Shown here in pieces: positions 55,079 through 63,683 of a stretch of 64,000 nucleotides of DNA. Both the position numbers and the translations under genes were made by a program. The stretch's first letter is position 1. Each line of letters opens with the position of its first letter. Source of the stretch: Solirubrobacter pauli (lineage in GTDB: Bacteria > Actinomycetota > Thermoleophilia > Solirubrobacterales > Solirubrobacteraceae). The notes under the pieces are model-generated. The model was not told the origin of the DNA. It did not search any database and saw nothing but the letters and a program-made list of their open reading frames with translations. The stretch covers positions 2,046,001 through 2,110,000 of the forward strand of contig NZ_RBIL01000002.1 in the NCBI RefSeq assembly GCF_003633755.1. Reading direction: 5' to 3'.

Positions 55079-55357
55079 AACACTCGAGCAGCACCTGCCA
55101 CGCGAGCGATGGGTTAGTCGTCCCAGGGCCGACCAATTGAACGCTCGCGCGGCAAACCCCGCACCCGGGACCAGCGCGCGGCCCGCGCCCGGGCGCAATC
55201 CGGCGCAGGCGCTCAGCCGCACAAGAGCGCGCCGGCCGCGGCGGGTCAAGCGGCTCGCCCGCGCAGCGACCGAGTTGCTCGACGCGACGCCCGACGGTGT
55301 GCTCCCGCATGACCCACCGCACCCAAGAGCTCCACCCGAGCTGAACACCACGCCCGG

Positions 55358-56155
55358 CTACGAGGCCGCGGCGGCCGTGAAGGCCTCGTGCTGCGCGTAG
55401 GCCAGCGACCACAGGCGCGGGTCGCGGCGCGTGATGCCGAACTCGGACGCCAGCACCGCGAAGAACTCGGCCTCGTCGGCCACGACGTGCTTCTCGCGGA
55501 CGTCGACGCCGACCACTGACAGCGTCCGCGCGCGCAGGGTCGTGATCCGGTCGACGCCCGGCTTCTGGACGACGAGCGTCTTGACGAACGAGGACTCGGG
55601 GTCGGTCGCCAGGCGCCGGTGGTGGGGCTCGAAGGCGGAGACGGGCGACGGGTCCTCGTCCATCCGGAAGCCCGAGAAGGTGACCAGGTCGTGCGTGCCG
55701 ATCCACCAGGTGCCGCACGGCTCGTGCTCGACGGTCCACGCGAACGGGCCGACCATGACCGTGCCGGGCTCGAGGGGGATCGGCTCGAGGAAGCCCTCGC
55801 CGAGGCCCGCGTCGGCGATCCACGGGGCGCCGTCGACGTCGACGATCAGGGCCATGTGGTTCGTCGGGCCTTCGCCGCCGACGACGGCCTGGTGGTGGCG
55901 CAGGGAGAACCCGAGCTCGGTGAGCAGCCAGCCAAGGACGGTGTTGAGCTCGAAGCAGTAGCCGCCGCGCCCTTCGCGCAGCAGGCGCGGGACCAGCGCC
56001 GCGGGGTCGAGCAGGCCGGTCTCCCCCAGCTGCACCGCGAGGTCCTCGTACGGGATCGAGCCGACGTAGGCGCGGTGGACGGTGAAGAGGGCGTCGAGGT
56101 CGGGCGCCAGGTCCGCGCGGTTCAGCCCGATCCGGTTGAGCAGCGCGTCGACCAC
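55358..56155 (-). CDS. nat: Arylamine N-acetyltransferase
   Basis: NAT of 265 aa with a GTG start. Catalytic triad C67 (GRGGYCFELN), H100 (TNHMAL) and D115 (IADAGLG) is intact, with family blocks SIPYEDLAVQLG and FEPHHRRLATDPESSFV. It moves acetyl or longer acyl groups from CoA to arylamines. It is convergent with the coiled-coil gene across repeat copy B and divergent from the secreted hydrolase. Confidence 0.93.
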   Translation of the reverse strand: MVDALLNRIGLNRADLAPDLDALFTVHRAYVGSIPYEDLAVQLGETGLLDPAALVPRLLREGRGGYCFELNTVLGWLLTELGFSLRHHQAVVGGEGPTNHMALIVDVDGAPWIADAGLGEGFLEPIPLEPGTVMVGPFAWTVEHEPCGTWWIGTHDLVTFSGFRMDEDPSPVSAFEPHHRRLATDPESSFVKTLVVQKPGVDRITTLRARTLSVVGVDVREKHVVADEAEFFAVLASEFGITRRDPRLWSLAYAQHEAFTAAAAS

Positions 56156-56239
56156 GCGGCGAAGGCTACCGGTATGGACCGGACGCACCAAGCGCGCCGA
56201 CCCGCCTTGGACCGACCACCCAAAATCGCGCGCAAGCGC

Positions 56240-56268
56240 TTGGAGTTGACCCCCTCGTCCGGTTATCA
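56240..56268 (+). promoter_or_regulatory. Possible promoter of the secreted hydrolase
   Basis: TTGGAG (56240-56245) and TTATCA (56263-56268) are 17 bp apart in the 147-bp gap before the TTG start at 56303. Neither hexamer is close to consensus, so this is tentative. Confidence 0.25.
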
Positions 56269-56302
56269 CGCCGGGCACAACCGAGAAGAGGGGTCGAGGA
56301 AC

Positions 56303-58693
56303 TTGAGAGGGAACACATCGCGGCGGCTGCGGCTGCTGGCGACCGCCGGTGCGGCGGCGCTGACGCTGGCCGCGTCGCCCGCGCTCGCCGCGGAAGAGCC
56401 GGACCCGCTGGCGACCGGTCCGTTCGCCACGAAGAAGATCGACTACGAGGCCGGGAAGCTCGTGGTCACGCTCGCCGACGGGGTGAGCACGACGCAGATC
56501 CCGTTGCGCGGCTCGATCACCTACGCGCCGGAGAACGACTTCAGCCGCGTGATCGCGTTCGTCCACGGGCGCCACGCCGCCTGCCTGGGGACGCCGTCGA
56601 CGGGCCAGCAGGTCTGCGACGACCTCACGGACGAGAACGGCACGCCGATCCAGACGGACGTCCGCTCCTACGGCGGTTACGACTACATGGCCAAGAACCT
56701 GGCCAGCCACGGGTACGCGGTGATGAGCCTGGAGGCCAACACCACGAACTTCGACAACGGCTACCGCGACGGTGGCGCCAACGCCCGCAGCCAGATCATC
56801 CAAGCCAACCTCGAGCTGCTCTGGCGCTGGAACAACGGCGCCGGCCCGTACGTCGCGGGTGAGCCCGACCACACGATCGGGACGAAGCTCGTCGGCAAGC
56901 TCAACTTCGCCGAGGGCATCGGCCTGATGGGCCACTCGCGCGGCGGCGACGCGGTCACCGACTTCATCGGCTACACGCGCAACATCGTGCCCCGCGCGGG
57001 CTTCCAGCGCTTCACGCTCGACGCCGTCCTGGCGCTCGCGCCCGTGAACTACACGGCGTTCAAGATGCCCTACGGCACCAACTACGGCGTGCTGCTGCCC
57101 GCCTGCGACGGCGACGTCTCCACGCTGCAGGGCGCGCGCTTCTTCGAGAACGCCAAGTACCCGAACCTGACCACGCCCACCGCGGCCGACACGTTCGCCA
57201 AGGTGCAGTGGTACGTCCAGGGCACCAACCACAACTTCTTCAACACGGTCTGGACGCAGGACGACGCCTCGACCACGACCGACCCGGCCTGCTCGCGCCA
57301 GCAGCCCGACACCACGGCGCGGCTGACGCCGTCCGACCAGCGCCGCGTCGGCGCGGCGCTGATGAACTCGTTCATGCGCCGCTACGTCGGCAAGGAGACG
57401 GCGTTCGACCCGATCATGACCGGCGAGATCACCCTGCCGCAGTCGGCCGCGCCACTCACGAGCGGCAAGGGCCTCAAGGAGGAGGTCAAGACGAGCTACG
57501 TCGCCCCCGCGGCCAAGCGCTTCGACGTCCTCCGCCCGACCCCGATCCCGGATCCGCAGCCCGACCCGGCGACGGGCGCGACGCCGACCCCGTTCGACGC
57601 GTCGCTCACCACGACCACCGCGAGCGGCGGGCCGATCACCGCGAGCGGCCTGAGCACGTTCGCCGTCTGCAACCCGAACGACATCGCCTGGCGCCAGGGC
57701 CCGACCTACCCGACCGCGTACCCGGTGTGCCCGGAGGGCGCGACCAACCGCTCCAAGGGCAACCAGTTCACGGTCGCCTGGGACGGGCCGGGCGCGTACC
57801 TGCGCGCCTACCTCGCGCGCGCCGGCGCCGCGGTCGACGTCTCCAAGTTCGGCGTGCTGGACCTGCGCGCCGCGCTGAACCGCGCCGATCCGCGCAACCC
57901 GGCGGGCGACGGCTACACGCCGAACCTCGTGACGCAGAACTTCGACGTCACGCTGATCGACGCCGCCGGCAAGCGTGCGAGCACGCGCGCCGCCAGCTGG
58001 TCGACCGCGCTGGAGCCGTCGATCGGCAACCAGTTCCGCCACATCGCGCTCAACGGCATCCGGATCCCGCTGACGGCGTTCGCCGGCGTGGACCTGACGA
58101 AGGTCACGGCGGTCGAGCTCGGGTTCGGCAGCCCGGCGCTCGGCTCGATCCAGCTCGCCGACGTGATGTTCCAGGAGACGGCGAAGACCGTCCCGGCCGC
58201 CGTGGCCGCCGACCCGGAGCCGGTCGTGCCCAAGCCCGACGGCCCGCCGTCGGCCGCCCCGGGTCCGATCGTCGACGCTCCGCCCGTCAAGGCGCCGGCG
58301 GCGGTCACCACGCTCGAGACCCCGAAGGTCACGTGCGTGGACACGGTCAAGCCGACCGTCACGCTGGCCCGCGCGACGGTCGCGCGCAAGGGCGTGCTCC
58401 TCTCGGGCACCGCCACCGACGCCGGTTGCGGCGCCGCGCTGCAGAGCACGGTCGTCGAGATCTACAAGGTCGCCGGCAAGGGCAAGGCCCGGTTCGTGAC
58501 CGCCAAGGGCACGCTCAGCAAGGCCCTGCCGCTCACCGGCGGGATCGCCATCACGGCCAAGGGCACGAGCCGCTGGACCGTCAGCGTCGCCCGGGCCAAG
58601 CTGGCGAAGGGGACCTACCGCGTCCGCGTGTCGGCCTTCGACAAGGCCGGCAACCTCTCGGCGGCACCCCTGAAGAGCCTCAGGATCAAGTAG
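56303..58693 (+). CDS. Secreted alpha/beta hydrolase with C-terminal accessory domains
   Basis: A protein of 796 aa. I chose the TTG at 56303 because AGAGGGG lies 9 nt upstream and it gives a clean signal peptide (residues ~1-30, LLATAGAAALTLAASPALAA, cleavage after ALAA). The hydrolase domain has VIAFVHGRHAACLG, S212 in GLMGHSRGGDAV and a late histidine. Residues ~420-650 form a beta-rich domain with four or five cysteines, then a Pro-rich linker (PDPEPVVPKPDGPPSAAPGP in segments) and an immunoglobulin-like end domain. The substrate is unknown. Confidence 0.87.
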   Translation: MRGNTSRRLRLLATAGAAALTLAASPALAAEEPDPLATGPFATKKIDYEAGKLVVTLADGVSTTQIPLRGSITYAPENDFSRVIAFVHGRHAACLGTPSTGQQVCDDLTDENGTPIQTDVRSYGGYDYMAKNLASHGYAVMSLEANTTNFDNGYRDGGANARSQIIQANLELLWRWNNGAGPYVAGEPDHTIGTKLVGKLNFAEGIGLMGHSRGGDAVTDFIGYTRNIVPRAGFQRFTLDAVLALAPVNYTAFKMPYGTNYGVLLPACDGDVSTLQGARFFENAKYPNLTTPTAADTFAKVQWYVQGTNHNFFNTVWTQDDASTTTDPACSRQQPDTTARLTPSDQRRVGAALMNSFMRRYVGKETAFDPIMTGEITLPQSAAPLTSGKGLKEEVKTSYVAPAAKRFDVLRPTPIPDPQPDPATGATPTPFDASLTTTTASGGPITASGLSTFAVCNPNDIAWRQGPTYPTAYPVCPEGATNRSKGNQFTVAWDGPGAYLRAYLARAGAAVDVSKFGVLDLRAALNRADPRNPAGDGYTPNLVTQNFDVTLIDAAGKRASTRAASWSTALEPSIGNQFRHIALNGIRIPLTAFAGVDLTKVTAVELGFGSPALGSIQLADVMFQETAKTVPAAVAADPEPVVPKPDGPPSAAPGPIVDAPPVKAPAAVTTLETPKVTCVDTVKPTVTLARATVARKGVLLSGTATDAGCGAALQSTVVEIYKVAGKGKARFVTAKGTLSKALPLTGGIAITAKGTSRWTVSVARAKLAKGTYRVRVSAFDKAGNLSAAPLKSLRIK

Positions 58694-58702
58694 GCCAACC
58701 CC

Positions 58703-58727
58703 GGGGCGCGGCGGTCGGCCGCGCCCC
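58703..58727. terminator. Strong 10-bp bidirectional hairpin
   Basis: GGGGCGCGGC (58703-58712) and GCCGCGCCCC (58718-58727) pair fully around a 5-nt loop. It lies 9 nt after the secreted hydrolase stop and before the stop of the convergent secreted protein, so it can end both transcripts. As elsewhere in the window there is no U-tract. Confidence 0.65.
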
Positions 58728-58789
58728 GCTCGGGGGCATCCAGCTGTGCGTGCAAGAAGGCGAGGAAGCCCATGGTCGGCGACTCCTGG

Positions 58790-59947
58790 TCAGAGCTCGG
58801 GGAAGGACAGGTCGAGGTTCAACAGCGGGGTGCCGGCGGGCAGCAGGTTGCCCAGCAGCGGGCCGAGGACGGTGTTCAAGCCGCTGCCGACCCGCACGTC
58901 GAGGTCCTTGATCGTCACCGTGCCGTCGGCGACGTCGAGGTCGAGCGTGTCGGTGTCGATGTCGCCGACCTTGACGCGGACGCCGTCGACGAGCGCGTAG
59001 AGGCCGGCGTCCGTGCCGAGCACGATCTCCGGGTTCACCAGCGCGACCTGCGTGCCGGCGCCCGGCAGGTCCAGCACGAGGCCGCCGCCGAGCTTGATCG
59101 TGCCGGTGGGCGAGCCGCCCGCGCCGGTGCCGAGGTCCACGTCGACGTCCTCGAGCGGCAGGACCGTCAGGTCGGGCTTGCCGTCGCCGTCGAGGTCGAC
59201 GCCGTTCTCGGGCAGCAGCGGGCCGAGGATGCTGCCACCGGGCAGCAGGTCGAGCAGCCCCGGGTTGAACGTCACGCTGCCGCCCGGGGTGTCGCCTTGG
59301 CCGGGCAGAGAGCCGCTGCCGCCGCCGGGGCTGCCGGGCGTCGTCGTCGTGCCGCCGCCGCTGCCGGGCTGCGTGCCCGCCGCGGGCTGGATCAGCCGCA
59401 CGTCCAGCGTGCCGAACTGGCTGAAGCGCTTGAGCACCTTCTTCTTGAGCGCGCGGTTGACGGAGCTCGCGCCCGCCTGGGTCAGCTTGAGCCGGTAGCC
59501 CGTGGTCTGCTGGACGTTCCCGGAGTCGGCCGCCTTCGCGGTCGTGCCGGAGACGGTGAAGAACTTGATCCGCTCGTTGGCGATCAGCATCGACACGTAG
59601 CCGCTCTTGGGCGTGTCGAGGACGAGCCGCGGGTGCACCGCGGTCGCGGTCCGCCGGCCGCGCTTGAGCCTGAAGCCGGTGTTCTTCGCGTAGTACGCGA
59701 CGTCGCCCTCACGCGTCCCGAAGTCCCAGCCGGAGAGCGAGTAGGGCAGCGTCAGCGTCGTGCCGGACGCCTTGGCCGCGCCCGACGCGGAGAACTTGAG
59801 CTTGTGCTGCTTGAACGTCTTGCCCTGGGCGGCGGAGACCTTCAGGGTGCTGGTCTCACCGGCGGGAGCCTTGACGATCTCGGCGGATGCGGTGCAGGGG
59901 AGGATCGCCCCCGCCACGAGGGCGGCGGGGATGAGCAGGCGGCGCAT
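58790..59947 (-). CDS. Secreted protein with Gly-rich linker and calcium-loop-like motif
   Basis: A protein of 385 aa. A signal peptide (~1-22, MRRLLIPAALVAGAILPCTASA) is followed by a beta-rich domain (~25-185), a low-complexity Gly/Pro/Thr/Ser stretch (~195-220) and a second domain with VDLDGDGKPDL, which resembles a calcium-binding DxDxDG loop. The function is unknown; the first domain has some likeness to HtaA-type surface proteins but I cannot confirm it. The upstream interval (59948-60185) is unusually rich in stem-loops. Confidence 0.76.
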   Translation of the reverse strand: MRRLLIPAALVAGAILPCTASAEIVKAPAGETSTLKVSAAQGKTFKQHKLKFSASGAAKASGTTLTLPYSLSGWDFGTREGDVAYYAKNTGFRLKRGRRTATAVHPRLVLDTPKSGYVSMLIANERIKFFTVSGTTAKAADSGNVQQTTGYRLKLTQAGASSVNRALKKKVLKRFSQFGTLDVRLIQPAAGTQPGSGGGTTTTPGSPGGGSGSLPGQGDTPGGSVTFNPGLLDLLPGGSILGPLLPENGVDLDGDGKPDLTVLPLEDVDVDLGTGAGGSPTGTIKLGGGLVLDLPGAGTQVALVNPEIVLGTDAGLYALVDGVRVKVGDIDTDTLDLDVADGTVTIKDLDVRVGSGLNTVLGPLLGNLLPAGTPLLNLDLSFPEL

Positions 59948-59973
59948 GAGGTTGAGGCCTCCGGTTCAGCGGG

Positions 59974-60158
59974 TTACGGCGTGGTGCGGGGCCGACTCGG
60001 CACCGCGTGCGGGGTTCGCGTCGAAGAGCAGCGAAGCCGCTGTGAGAAGCGCGCCGAAGGCGCGACCGCGCAGGACGCCAGCCCTTCCGGACTGGACGGC
60101 GTCCATGCCATTGGTCGATGCGTCCAGACTGTGCATGAGGGCAACAACGCCCTCATGC
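59974..60158 (-). other. Structured intergenic region upstream of secreted protein gene
   Basis: The 238-bp gap 59948-60185 holds a perfect stem GCATGAGGGC/GCCCTCATGC (60133-60142 / 60149-60158, 6-nt loop), a GGACGCC/GGCGTCC pair near 60079-60110, a CGCGCC-GAA-GGCGCG stem near 60045-60060 and an AGCG/CGCT stem. No known riboswitch signature is seen. The first hairpin lies 28 nt after the ABC permease stop and may terminate it; the others may be a leader RNA. Confidence 0.4.
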
Positions 60159-60185
60159 GAGAAAGCTTGCGGTTCGCGTGCTGAC

Positions 60186-61271
60186 TCAGCTGCGGGCGAG
60201 CCGCAGCGCTTCCGAGAGCTTGACCGCCGAGCCGGTGCGGAGCACGACGGCCGAGTAGATCCGGGCGGCGAGCGGGATCAGCAGCGCGGTCGAAGCGATC
60301 ATGACGGCCACGGAGGCCGCGATCTCCCACGCCGGCACGCCGCCGAGCATGATCCGCCCGGGCATCGTGATCGGCGCGGTGAACGGGATGAACGCGCACA
60401 CGTGCGCGAGGACGCCGTCCGGGTCCTCATTGACGGCGAACCCGGCGAAGAACGAGACGAGGATCGCCATCGTCAGCGGTGTCGTGGAGCTCTGCAGCTC
60501 CTCCTGGCGCGGGACCATCGCCCCCGCCACCGCGTACAGCGCGGCGTAGAAGGCGTAGCCGAGCACGAACCACACGAGCGCCAGCGCGACCGCGGACAGC
60601 AGCGTGCCGTCGATGTCCAACGCGCCGCTGACCCCCGCGGCGGCCACGCCCAGCACGGCGATCACCAGCAGCTGCCCGAGCCCGAGCACACCGAGCCCCA
60701 GCACCTTGCCGGCGAGCAGGTCCTTGGGGCGGATGGCCGCGAGGAGCACCTCGATCACACGCGAGGCCTTCTCCTCCACCACGCCCGAGGCGACGATGAA
60801 GCCGTACGCGATCAGCTGCCCGTAGAGCATCAGGATCGCGAAGAACGCGAGGCCCGCCTTGGCGTCACGGTCGGGATCGACGGGCTCCGCCGTCACGACG
60901 GTCAGCTCCGAGCGCGAGCTCGGCTCGAGCGCCTGGTTGGCCGTCTGCAGCAGGCCGACCAGCGTGTCGTCGGGCTCCTCCTGCGACTGGATCTCGCCGC
61001 CCGCCAGCGTCACGTCGGGATCGTCGCCTGAGATCACGACCTCGGCGTCGAAGTTCGGTGCGAGCGCGGCTGCGCGCTCGGCGATCGGCCGGCTCTCGGC
61101 GTCGGTCGCGATCGTGTACGTCGACGTCCCACCCAGGCCGAGGAGCGGCGGGATCACGACCACCAGGATGATGATCGCCAGCGTGATCCCGGTGGAGATC
61201 AGGAAGCTCTTCTCACCGATGCGCTCGGTGATCTCGCGCCGCGCGACCCGCCGGACGTTGGCGTTGATCAT
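60186..61271 (-). CDS. ABC-2 type transporter permease (NatB-like)
   Basis: A permease of 361 aa. One N-terminal helix (~22-45) is followed by an extracytoplasmic region (~50-150) and a group of five or more helices (~155-340). This is the pattern of ABC-2 exporters of sodium or lipophilic compounds. It is coupled to the ATPase by an ATGA overlap. The exported substrate is unknown. Confidence 0.93.
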   Translation of the reverse strand: MINANVRRVARREITERIGEKSFLISTGITLAIIILVVVIPPLLGLGGTSTYTIATDAESRPIAERAAALAPNFDAEVVISGDDPDVTLAGGEIQSQEEPDDTLVGLLQTANQALEPSSRSELTVVTAEPVDPDRDAKAGLAFFAILMLYGQLIAYGFIVASGVVEEKASRVIEVLLAAIRPKDLLAGKVLGLGVLGLGQLLVIAVLGVAAAGVSGALDIDGTLLSAVALALVWFVLGYAFYAALYAVAGAMVPRQEELQSSTTPLTMAILVSFFAGFAVNEDPDGVLAHVCAFIPFTAPITMPGRIMLGGVPAWEIAASVAVMIASTALLIPLAARIYSAVVLRTGSAVKLSEALRLARS

Positions 61272-61996
61272 TTCACCGCCTCCCGGAACAGGTCGGTGAG
61301 CGTCGGGCGCTCGACCACTTCCTTGACGACCTTCGTCCCCGGGCCGCGCAGCTCCTCGACCGTGCCCGAGGCGACCAGACGACCGTCCTTGATGATCGCC
61401 ACGGCCTCGCACAGGCGCTCGACCAGATCCAGCTGGTGGGAAGAGAACACGACCGGCACGCCGGTGCGCGCGTAGTCGAGCAGCACGCCGGACAGCACGT
61501 CGACGCCGACCGGGTCCAGGCCCGAGAACGGCTCGTCGAGCACGAGCAGCTCGGGCTCGTGCACGAGCGCGGCGGCGAGCTGGACGCGCTGCTGGTTGCC
61601 GAGCGAGAGCTGCTCGACGCGGTCCTCGGCGCGCTCGGCCAGCCCGAGGCGGTCGATCCAGCGGTCGGCCGCCGCATCCGGGTCGTCGACCCCGTGCACG
61701 GACGCGAGGTAGCTGAGCTGGCGCTTGACCCGCATCTTCGGGTACAGCCCACGCTCCTCCGGCATGTAGCCGAACCGCGACCGCACGCCGAAGCTCAGCG
61801 GCTCGCCGTTCCAGCGGACCTCGCCCCCGTCGGGCGCGAGCACGCCCATGATGATCCGCATGGTCGTCGTCTTGCCGGCCCCGTTGGGGCCGACGAAGCC
61901 GAACATCTGCCCGGGCGCGACGCCGAAGGACACGCCGTCGAGCGCGACCCGGTCGCCGTAGCGCCGGGTCAGCCCGTGCAGCTCTAAGCCGGTCAG
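61268..61996 (-). CDS. ABC transporter ATP-binding protein, CTG start
   Basis: An ATPase of 242 aa. Walker A GPNGAGKTTTM, the LSLGNQQRVQLAAALVHEP signature with LSLGN in place of LSGGQ, Walker B LLVLDEPFSGLDP and the H-loop in VVFSSHQLDL are present. The first canonical codon (GTG 61933) would remove the A-loop region LHGLTRRYGDRVALDG. CTG at 61996 restores it and overlaps the upstream stop as CTGA, just like the ATGA overlaps elsewhere. It energises the permease at 60186. Confidence 0.95.
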   Translation of the reverse strand: MTGLELHGLTRRYGDRVALDGVSFGVAPGQMFGFVGPNGAGKTTTMRIIMGVLAPDGGEVRWNGEPLSFGVRSRFGYMPEERGLYPKMRVKRQLSYLASVHGVDDPDAAADRWIDRLGLAERAEDRVEQLSLGNQQRVQLAAALVHEPELLVLDEPFSGLDPVGVDVLSGVLLDYARTGVPVVFSSHQLDLVERLCEAVAIIKDGRLVASGTVEELRGPGTKVVKEVVERPTLTDLFREAVK

Positions 61997-62457
61997 GAGA
62001 CTTCGGCGGGCTCGTCGCGGCCCTGGAGCCGCTCACGGCCGCGCTGCACAGCCGCGATGAACTTGGAGAGGTTGACTTCGAGCGTGTTGAGGATCTCGTC
62101 GGCGTAGTCCTCCGCGCCGAGCCGGATCTCGCGCTCCCGAGCGCGCGCGTCCTCGATGATGTCCTCCGCGGCGCGTTCCGCCTGGCGGGTGACTTCCTGC
62201 TGGGACACGAGCTGCTCCTGGCGCTCGCGCGCCTCCTTCACGATCCGCTCGGCCTCGCGCTTGGCCTCGGCGAGCATCTCCTGGCGCTCCTTGACGATCC
62301 AGCGCGCCTGCTTGATCTCCTCGGGGATCGTGGCGCGCATCTGGTCGAGGATGTCGTAGATCTCCTCTTTGTCCACGCGGACGGTGTCCGTCAGCGGGAC
62401 CGCCTTCGCGTTGTGGACGAGGTCGTCCAGCTTGTCGATCAGTACCAGGACGTCCAT
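61993..62457 (-). CDS. Coiled-coil protein (DivIVA/SepIVA-like or ATP-synthase-b-like)
   Basis: A protein of 154 aa that is nearly all helix: VDKEEIYDILDQMRATIPEE followed by a continuous Glu/Arg/Gln coiled coil (residues ~40-130) and a short tail. Similar proteins follow coaD in many actinobacteria and are linked with septation or cell-wall insertion. No membrane segment is present. It is coupled to the ABC ATPase by a CTGA overlap and follows coaD by 16 bp. Confidence 0.86.
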   Translation of the reverse strand: MDVLVLIDKLDDLVHNAKAVPLTDTVRVDKEEIYDILDQMRATIPEEIKQARWIVKERQEMLAEAKREAERIVKEARERQEQLVSQQEVTRQAERAAEDIIEDARAREREIRLGAEDYADEILNTLEVNLSKFIAAVQRGRERLQGRDEPAEVS

Positions 62458-62473
62458 TTGGCTCCCCGTTTCG

Positions 62474-62971
62474 CTACCGCCCCAGCGCTTCCTGCAAGCG
62501 GCTGGCGACCTCTTCCGGTACGAGTCCGGAAACGTCGCCTCCGAAAGTGGCGATCTCCTTGACTCCGCTAGATGACAGGAAACTGTACTGCGGTGAGGCC
62601 ATCAGGTAGATCGATTCCACGTCGGAGGCCAGCGAGCGGTTCAGCTGGTTCATCTCCAACTCGTACTCGAAGTCGCTGATCGCACGCAGACCTTTCACGA
62701 TCGCCTTGGCGCCCTGCTCGCGCGCGAAGTCGACCACGAGGCGGTCGAACGGCACGACCTCGACGTTGCCCAGATGCGCGGTGGCGCGCTCGATGAACCC
62801 GATCCGCTCCTCCGCGGTGAACACGGACTTGCTCTTGCGCACGGACGCGTTCACGACGGCGACGATCAACGTGTCGAACATCGCCGAGGCGCGCGAGATG
62901 ATGTCGAGGTGCCCGTTGGTGACCGGATCGTAGGAGCCGGGGCAGATCGCGATGCGCGGGTCAGGGGCCAT
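62474..62971 (-). CDS. coaD: Phosphopantetheine adenylyltransferase
   Basis: CoaD of 165 aa from the ATG at 62971. The nucleotidyltransferase motif PGSYDPVTNGHLDII (HxGH family, with TNGH) and SSSGVKEIATFGGDVSGLVP are complete. It makes dephospho-CoA in CoA synthesis. In many actinobacteria it lies beside rsmD and the yceD-rpmF cluster; here 12 kb separates them. Confidence 0.96.
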   Translation of the reverse strand: MAPDPRIAICPGSYDPVTNGHLDIISRASAMFDTLIVAVVNASVRKSKSVFTAEERIGFIERATAHLGNVEVVPFDRLVVDFAREQGAKAIVKGLRAISDFEYELEMNQLNRSLASDVESIYLMASPQYSFLSSSGVKEIATFGGDVSGLVPEEVASRLQEALGR

Positions 62972-63038
62972 AGATGCCGACTGATCGTATTGCGCGGCGC
63001 GGCGTGATGCCGCGCAGGGCACCAATACCCTCCTCGAC

Positions 63039-63683
63039 ATGGATGCCCTCGCCCGGTTGCCCGTCAGCACGCTCTGCGACGTCGACAAGTCCCTCCCGGT
63101 GGTCGATCCCGCGATTCGTCCGCTCACCCCGAGCGAGCGCGTGTGCGGTCCGGCCTACACCGTCGTGGCGGCGGGCGAGTTCCTGTCCGTGCTGTGGGCG
63201 ATCGGCGAGGCCCAGCCCGGCGACGTGCTCGTCGTGCAGGCCGGCGGTGCCCCGCTCGCGGCGCTCGGCGAGCTGCTGGCGACCGAGGCGCACCGCCGCC
63301 GGCTGGGCGGGATCGTGGTCGACGGCTACGTGCGCGACCGCGCCGGACTCCCACCTGAGCTGCCGCTGTGGGCGCGCGGCACCGTCCCGGTGGCCGGACG
63401 CAGCGACGTCCCGCCGCGCGTCGGCGGGCCGATCGCGTTCGGCGGCGTGCGCGTCAACCCGGGCGACATCGTCATCTCCGACGCCGACGGGATCGTGATC
63501 GCGCCGCGCGCGCAGCTCGAGGCGTGCGTGCCGCGCGCCCAGGAGATCGAGGCGCTCGAGGCCGAGGTGCTGGGCGCGACGCGCCGCGGCGACAGCCTGA
63601 TCGACATGACCAACCTGCGCGAGCACGTCGCGAAGCTGCAGGCCGGCGAGCAGAGCGCGTTGGCGATCAACCCGCCGAGCTGA
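63039..63683 (+). CDS. RraA-like protein (aldolase/RNase E inhibitor family)
   Basis: A protein of 214 aa. The GGIVVDGYVRDRAGL loop and GDIVISDADGIVI block fit the RraA/HMG aldolase family, with the metal-binding acid of the DGxxRD segment present. Members are either oxaloacetate decarboxylases/aldolases or RNase regulators; context does not decide. A -10-like TACCCT (63026-63031) lies 7 nt before the ATG, suggesting a leaderless transcript. Confidence 0.9.
   Translation: MDALARLPVSTLCDVDKSLPVVDPAIRPLTPSERVCGPAYTVVAAGEFLSVLWAIGEAQPGDVLVVQAGGAPLAALGELLATEAHRRRLGGIVVDGYVRDRAGLPPELPLWARGTVPVAGRSDVPPRVGGPIAFGGVRVNPGDIVISDADGIVIAPRAQLEACVPRAQEIEALEAEVLGATRRGDSLIDMTNLREHVAKLQAGEQSALAINPPS

Larger units (their letters stand above)
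54861..55353 (-). repeat. Intergenic repeat family, copy B (with tandem duplication)
   Basis: The only stretch over 300 bp without a gene (54860-55357). It carries the four blocks of copy A in inverted orientation between convergent genes: 55332-55353, 55288-55306, 55173-55197 and 54924-54956. It also has ~75 extra bp between blocks two and three, three short GC hairpins at 54982-55031 (GCCGGC pair, AGCCCC/GGGGCT, CCCGCG/CGCGGG) and a stem at 55051-55078. Open frames on either strand here are not conserved in the way genes are. Confidence 0.78.
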
